A stretch of 64,000 bases of DNA. Source: CAZKWG01 sp964615375 (GTDB lineage Bacteria; Myxococcota_A; UBA796; CAZKWG01). Positions 59,369-64,000 of this stretch are shown one piece after another. The position numbers were made by a program, and so were the translations under genes. The DNA is taken from the NCBI GenBank assembly GCA_964615375.1, contig CAZTOW010000021.1, positions 1 to 64,000 of the forward strand, read 5' to 3'. The notes below the pieces were generated by a model, which searched no databases, was not told the DNA's origin, and saw only the letters and a program-made list of their open reading frames with translations. Position 1 is the first letter of the stretch; each line of letters begins with the position of its first letter.

Positions 59369-60820
59369 TCAGGTCCGCTGGCGCAGGCCGGAGAAGCCGG
59401 CCGCGAGCTGAGAGAGCGCGTCCGATCGCGCGAGATCCACGGACGGCGGGCTCGGGTTGGCCGTGGCCGCCTCGCTGAGCTGCGCGCGCTGCGTCGCCGA
59501 GATCGGCGCGGCGCCGTGCGGCGAGATCCGCGGAAGCGCGCCCAGCGCGTCCTGCGTGATCAGGCCCGTCCAGTCGAGCTCCTGCCGCGTCCTGAAGCGG
59601 CGCAGCGAGGCGTGCAGCGCGTCCACATCGATGAGCGACGGGTCAGGATCGATGACCCGCCGCACCTCGTCGAGCGCGGCGAGCGCCGCTGGGTCGGACA
59701 GCATCAGCAGGCGGCCGAGTTCGAAGGCCGTCACCTCCGAGATGTCGGGCCGCGCGTCGTCCATCGCGTCGAGCTCGGCCAGGTCCCCACGCAGGGCGAT
59801 GCGGGGGCTGCGCTCCGGGACCGGGCTGGCCCGCAGGGGGCCACGATACAAGCAGGACTTGTTCTCCTCGTCCAACAGCTCCAGCGCACCTCGCTCGTCG
59901 AGCAGCGGCCGCTGCTCTCTCCCCTCCGGGTGGGCGGCGCTCGCTGGCTCGTCGGGCAGCCAGCCGTAGCGCAGCACGCCGCCTTGAGGGTGGTGGCGAA
60001 TGGCCTTGACAACATACTCGAAATCGTCGTCCTGGGAGGGGGTGAAGCTCCACTTGTGGAGGACCACGAGCTGGTGGCGCGTGTCGTCGCTCCCGGTGCC
60101 GCGCCCAGGGGGCCAGGGCAGGTCGTCGCGCCGCTCCAGGCTGACCAGCAGGGCCGTGTGTTGGACGGGCTCCTGGCCCACGCCGCCGGCCCAGGGCAGG
60201 CGCGGGCTCACCACCATCGCGACGTCCCCGTCCTCGTCCTCCATGCCCTGGGTGTCGTCGGGAGGCAGGCGGAGCATGAAGCTGCGCAGCGCGAGCTGGG
60301 AGGGGTCGCCGAGGAGCGTCTTCAGCAGTCCCTCGCGGATGTCGAGCCAGGTGAGGGGCTCATCATCACCCTCCTCGGCGAGCACGCTCCGAAGCTGCGC
60401 GGAGCTGGTCTTGCTCTTCAGCTTCGAAGCGTCTCGGTCGTGGATCACCCAGGCGGGCAGGTCTCCATAGGTCCATCCTGAGTGGAACCGCTCGTCATCC
60501 CGCAGCACCAGGATCATCATCCAGGGGTCGCCCTCCCTGGGCCCCTGCCGCTCCCAGGGCAGCGTGCGGCGCCGAAGCGCGACGTGCGGCAGAACCTCGT
60601 CAGGGGTGGTCGTGCTCCCCGGGCTGGGGGAGCAGCCGACGATCTCGTCGGGCTCCAGCCGCAGCCGCGGGCCCACGGGCTGGAGGTAGAGCGTGCCCGT
60701 GGACCTCGCGTAGGCCGCGTCGGGCCCGGCCTCACCCACGGTCTGCGAGAGCTCGACACAGAGCACCTCGTCCGTGCCCACGTCCGGCACACAGCTCTGG
60801 TAGAAGGTCAGCTTCTTCAT
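59369..60820 (-). CDS. Hypothetical protein (483 residues) in giant-protein operon
   Basis: A 483-residue protein starting MKKLTFYQSCVPDVGTDEVL. Acidic, mixed alpha/beta, with several paired aromatic strands and an internal DDTQGMEDEDGDVAMVV segment. No motif recognised. The start overlaps the upstream stop by 4 bp (ATGA), so it is co-translated with the DUF6603-like gene. Confidence 0.65.
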   Translation of the reverse strand: MKKLTFYQSCVPDVGTDEVLCVELSQTVGEAGPDAAYARSTGTLYLQPVGPRLRLEPDEIVGCSPSPGSTTTPDEVLPHVALRRRTLPWERQGPREGDPWMMILVLRDDERFHSGWTYGDLPAWVIHDRDASKLKSKTSSAQLRSVLAEEGDDEPLTWLDIREGLLKTLLGDPSQLALRSFMLRLPPDDTQGMEDEDGDVAMVVSPRLPWAGGVGQEPVQHTALLVSLERRDDLPWPPGRGTGSDDTRHQLVVLHKWSFTPSQDDDFEYVVKAIRHHPQGGVLRYGWLPDEPASAAHPEGREQRPLLDERGALELLDEENKSCLYRGPLRASPVPERSPRIALRGDLAELDAMDDARPDISEVTAFELGRLLMLSDPAALAALDEVRRVIDPDPSLIDVDALHASLRRFRTRQELDWTGLITQDALGALPRISPHGAAPISATQRAQLSEAATANPSPPSVDLARSDALSQLAAGFSGLRQRT

Positions 60821-63800
60821 GGCTGGATCTCCCAGGTGATGGTGGTGCTTCCGCGTCGCGCCGCCATCCGGTCGTCGATGAGGTCCACCGGCAGTCCGCG
60901 CCCGAGCTCGGCGTACGCGTCTCCGAGCGGCAGCGCGATGACGCCCCTCAGACTCCAGCCCTCGGCCAGGCTCAACGCCACGGAGAACGCTCCCGGCGCG
61001 CGCAGCGAGCCCACCAACGCGAGCTCGTCGCCGACGCAGCGGCTGCTCAGCGCGCCGAGGGTGGCGCCGGTCGCGCGGACCTCGACCGGAGCGCCCTGCC
61101 CCACCGGCCCGCGCAGGCGCAGGACCAGCGATCCGAGCGCCCCCGCGGCAAAGCTCAGCTCAGCCTTCAGGATCTCACCGAGGATGCTCGAACCGGCAAG
61201 GGCGCGCGGCCCCTCCTCCGAAGCCCTCGGCGCGCGGCGTCGCGTGATCTTCAGCGTGCAGCCGACGCCCACGTAGAGATCTCCGCCGAGGGAGACCAGC
61301 CGGGTGCGCGGCTCCACCCCAGCAGCGGTCGTGAGCGGCCCGCTGGTCGGCAGGCCGGCGCCGCCCCCCTCTCCCAGGACCGCGACGGTGCCCGCGCCGC
61401 GGGACAGCGGGACCCTCACCGAGCCCTGGTAGGCGCGATCCGACTGGATCCTACCGCCGCGCGAGACCATCAGCACGCGCACGACCTGATCGCCCGCCAG
61501 ACGCAGCTCGCCGGAGGCCGAATCGCCCAGGACGCGCACCCGGGCCTGGTCGGCCTGCAGCTTGGCGGTGTCGGGCGTCGCATCGAGCAGATCCACCTTC
61601 GCGTCGATCCGACGGGTTGGTGGCGGTACCACGATCAGGCGAACCGCCGCCAGCTCAGGGCGACGGGTGACAGCGACGGGCAGCGCGCTCAGGACCGCGC
61701 CGGCCGGCAGCGCGGCCGCCGTGGACCTCAACCCCCGGGCGAGCGTGACCACGGTCTCGCGCATCTGCCGCGCCACGCGGACGGGCGCAGGCAAAGGCGC
61801 TGGGGGACCAAAGCGCAGCGGGTGGCCCTGGCCGAGCGCCGTGACCAGCACCGCGCCCTGGACCTCACCCTGGGGGAGGGGGTAGCGCTCGTCCGCTCCA
61901 CAGATCTCGACAGGGGTGGTGCTGCACTTCAACGCTTCGGGGATCTCCGGCGCGACATGCACCTCGAAGGTGTCGAAGCCTGGGACGGTCGTCTCGCTGT
62001 CTCCGAGATCCCACTCGGCGACGATCGGGCCAAACAGGCTCGAGGGGAGCCGGCGGCCGCGTGGAGCAGGCGGGTCCGCGCTCACCCGCTCTGCCGCTCC
62101 GCCCAATACGGGTACCTTCCACCACGAGATGACCATCGTGTTGGTCAGGTTGCAGTGGTTGGACAGCGGCGAGTCGAGCTCGCTGGAGACCGTATAGCGG
62201 TCTTTCCCCCCCAGGGGGAGAGGCACCACCGCCAGCGCCTCCCCGAGCATCGGCAGCCGCGTGCGGATCCGCGCCCGGAATTCCGGGAGCACGCGGATCG
62301 GGGCCCCCAAACTCTGGCCCGGCTGCTCGTCGTCCTCTCCGCCCTTGGAGCCCACGAGCCCCCGCGTCACGTCGAGCCCGAAGACCCCGACCTTGCCGCC
62401 CGTGGAGAACGGCAGCCAGGGGCTCTCGGGCTCGTCCACCTGGACCAGCCCCAGCTTGCCCTCCAGCACCTGGGCGAAGCTCGGCCGATCGTTCTGTTTG
62501 TGGCTGCTGCCGAATTCGATCTCGATGGTGTCCAGCGTGAGATCGATCTCGCAGCGACCGCCGAACTTCGGCGTCCAGACCTCAACCGTCACCCCGACCT
62601 CGAAGCGGCCCGTGGCCCAGGTGTCCACCCAGATGCAGACCCCACCCCGGAAGCTCACGAACCACGGATCCCAGCGGATCCAGGCGTCCAGGAACGCCTC
62701 CAGCCCTGCGCTGGCGACGCCGAAGTCGCCCCAGATGCTCGCGCTCGCGCCGACCATGACCTCGCGTGGGGTCAGCGCCAGGTAGCCGGTGACCTCGACG
62801 TGCAGCGGGCCCAGGCCGGACTTCATCCGCAGCCGGTCGCGCGCCGGGTAGTGCTTCGGCCGAGGGTAGCCCGGGTGGTAGCCGCCGACCGTCAGGACGA
62901 AGTCGCCCTCCTCAGGCCACACGATGAGGGCGAACTCACCGCTCAGGCTGGCGAGGTCCGGGTGGATGAAGTAGCCGTTCACGCCGCCCAGCACCGCGAT
63001 CTTCTCGGCGTCGATGCTGGCGCCGATGTCGAGCCGCAGGAACGCCAGCGGCTTCAGCGACAGCTCCGCGCGGCCCAGGAGCTGGATCTGGAAGGGGTTG
63101 AGCTGCACGGCGGCGATCAGCAGCCCTTCGATCAGCCCGAAGCTGGTGAACGTGAGGCCCGCCGCGATCCAGAACGCGCCCTCCTTGCGGGGGAGCTGGG
63201 CGATGGTCTGCTTCGTGTCCGTGCCCCACAGGCACTGCACGAAGGGGTGGGCGTCCACCGAGGTGAGCGGTGGCAGCTTGTAGTTCAGGCCCACGCCGCC
63301 CGCGATGCCGGTCACGAAGCACCAGACCGGCCCGCCGAGCGGCGCGCGCAGCGCCCCGAAGACGTAGATGGCGGCTTTACCGTCACCATAGTCCAGCCCG
63401 GCCATTGCGCCCAGCGCGAAGGTGTCCGCCACCGAAAGGCGCGCATGGCCCTGGAAGTCTCCCACGGGCCGCCGCTGAAGCTCGCCCCGCAGCGAGACCA
63501 GCGGCGCTTCGAAGCGCAGCCCCAGGCCCTCCAGGCGGGGGGTGATATTGTCCGCGCCGATCCGCGCCCCGAGCCCGCGGGCCGCGATCTCGAAGCCCAC
63601 GAGGTCCAAGCGCAGATCCAGCCCGAGATCCAGCGCCTCCTTCTCCAGCGTCAGCCACAGCGGCCCGAGCGTCAGCGGCCCGCGCGTGGTCTTGAGCGGG
63701 ATCTTGAGCGGCTTACCCAGGATGGCCGCGATGTTGTCGCCGAGCCAGGCGAGGTCGGGTTTGGCGGGGAGGGACTCGACAAGCGCCGCGAGCGCGTTGG

Positions 63801-64000
63801 TCTCGGTCGTGGCGCCCGCGGCGTCGCCGAGCAGGCGCAGAGACCAGGCGGTGGCCTGCGGAGCCGATGGCGAGGACGAGAGGGCGGGCAGGCTGTCCCG
63901 GTCTCCTCCAAGGCCGATCGCGAGCCGGTCGCCGCTCAGTCTGAGGTGCGCCCAGGTGCCGCCCAGCTTCGCCGAGAGCACGATCGCGTCCTGGCCGTCG
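60817..64000 (-). CDS. DUF6603-like giant protein (5' end outside window)
   Basis: At least 1060 residues; the frame is open through the right edge, so the true start is outside. The middle (residues about 215-500 of the visible part) matches what I remember of DUF6603: PVWCFVTGIAGGVGLNYKLPPL, GGYHPGYPRPKHYPARDRL, YLALTPREVMVGASASIWGDFG, AWIRWDPWFVSFRGGV, GRFEVGVTVEVWTPKFGG. The sequence is beta-rich with repeated Gly, consistent with a large barrel or propeller assembly. No signal peptide can be judged. The C-terminal 300 residues are a separate beta domain. DUF6603 has no proven function that I know of. Confidence 0.7.
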   Translation of the reverse strand, partial: DGQDAIVLSAKLGGTWAHLRLSGDRLAIGLGGDRDSLPALSSSPSAPQATAWSLRLLGDAAGATTETNALAALVESLPAKPDLAWLGDNIAAILGKPLKIPLKTTRGPLTLGPLWLTLEKEALDLGLDLRLDLVGFEIAARGLGARIGADNITPRLEGLGLRFEAPLVSLRGELQRRPVGDFQGHARLSVADTFALGAMAGLDYGDGKAAIYVFGALRAPLGGPVWCFVTGIAGGVGLNYKLPPLTSVDAHPFVQCLWGTDTKQTIAQLPRKEGAFWIAAGLTFTSFGLIEGLLIAAVQLNPFQIQLLGRAELSLKPLAFLRLDIGASIDAEKIAVLGGVNGYFIHPDLASLSGEFALIVWPEEGDFVLTVGGYHPGYPRPKHYPARDRLRMKSGLGPLHVEVTGYLALTPREVMVGASASIWGDFGVASAGLEAFLDAWIRWDPWFVSFRGGVCIWVDTWATGRFEVGVTVEVWTPKFGGRCEIDLTLDTIEIEFGSSHKQNDRPSFAQVLEGKLGLVQVDEPESPWLPFSTGGKVGVFGLDVTRGLVGSKGGEDDEQPGQSLGAPIRVLPEFRARIRTRLPMLGEALAVVPLPLGGKDRYTVSSELDSPLSNHCNLTNTMVISWWKVPVLGGAAERVSADPPAPRGRRLPSSLFGPIVAEWDLGDSETTVPGFDTFEVHVAPEIPEALKCSTTPVEICGADERYPLPQGEVQGAVLVTALGQGHPLRFGPPAPLPAPVRVARQMRETVVTLARGLRSTAAALPAGAVLSALPVAVTRRPELAAVRLIVVPPPTRRIDAKVDLLDATPDTAKLQADQARVRVLGDSASGELRLAGDQVVRVLMVSRGGRIQSDRAYQGSVRVPLSRGAGTVAVLGEGGGAGLPTSGPLTTAAGVEPRTRLVSLGGDLYVGVGCTLKITRRRAPRASEEGPRALAGSSILGEILKAELSFAAGALGSLVLRLRGPVGQGAPVEVRATGATLGALSSRCVGDELALVGSLRAPGAFSVALSLAEGWSLRGVIALPLGDAYAELGRGLPVDLIDDRMAARRGSTTITWEIQP

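Overview
Organism and overall character. The window is very GC-rich DNA with tightly packed genes. It carries Hanks-type Ser/Thr kinases with C-terminal membrane anchors, a sigma-54 activator, lipoproteins built from MopE-type metal-binding motifs and FG-GAP repeats, and very large secreted-type proteins. This mix suggests a Myxococcota (myxobacterium-like) chromosome. That is an inference from gene content; no rRNA or other marker gene is present. I saw no tRNA, rRNA or CRISPR array.

Layout. (A) 1-2.9 kb: tail of a membrane protein gene, a Ser/Thr kinase and a small helical protein. (B) 2.9-22.5 kb: an accessory island. It holds a coiled-coil protein with a small upstream ORF, an XRE regulator, a nuclease-NACHT STAND NTPase coupled to a sigma-70-family factor, then facing them a 1678-residue protein coupled to an SNF2 helicase, a RelBE/ParDE-like toxin-antitoxin pair, and a large serine recombinase with a small recombinase-like partner. 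(C) 23-26.2 kb: a 54-residue protein, a membrane-anchored PD-(D/E)XK nuclease-like protein, a TIR protein and a TIR-SAP protein. The TIR genes are visibly less GC-rich than their surroundings. (D) 26.3-32.5 kb: a lipoprotein, then a chain of three genes with 4-bp overlaps: a 5'-truncated SNF2-type helicase, an M15-type peptidase and a GHKL ATPase with an HExxH motif. (E) 32.5-37.4 kb: a protein with three tandem ECF-sigma-like modules, a sensorless sigma-54 activator, and a SulP transporter with a pseudo-receiver gene behind a sigma-54-type promoter. (F) 37.7-64 kb: envelope and secreted proteins, a second kinase, two more FG-GAP lipoproteins, an OmpA-like protein and a block of giant proteins ending in a DUF6603-like gene that runs off the window.

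Main discovery. The giant protein at 13969-19005 reads as a fusion of RNA polymerase beta-like and beta'-like N-terminal regions. Residues 305-430 follow the beldam of the RpoB N-terminus (a GL.AA.R..FP..SG block, then an EC/DC plus YS..LR..LRL block, then a G.F..HGA block). Residues 992-1010 carry the exact RpoC zinc-site spacing C-x-C-x12-C-x2-C, followed by the RpoC-like LP.P.PDLR segment at 1131-1140. The catalytic NADFDGD loop is absent and there is no room for the rest of beta'. The protein therefore looks like a catalytically dead RNA polymerase. Its gene overlaps an SNF2 helicase gene by 4 bp (compare RapA, the SNF2 partner of RNA polymerase), and the helicase gene overlaps tail-to-tail with a complete sigma-70-like factor (regions 2, 3, 4), which is itself coupled to a nuclease-NACHT gene.

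How the parts may work together (inference). A dedicated sigma factor plus an inactive polymerase scaffold and an SNF2 motor could form a promoter-binding or phage-protein-trapping decoy. The NACHT-nuclease would be the effector. I know of no described system with this combination, and it is the strongest candidate here for an undescribed biological system.
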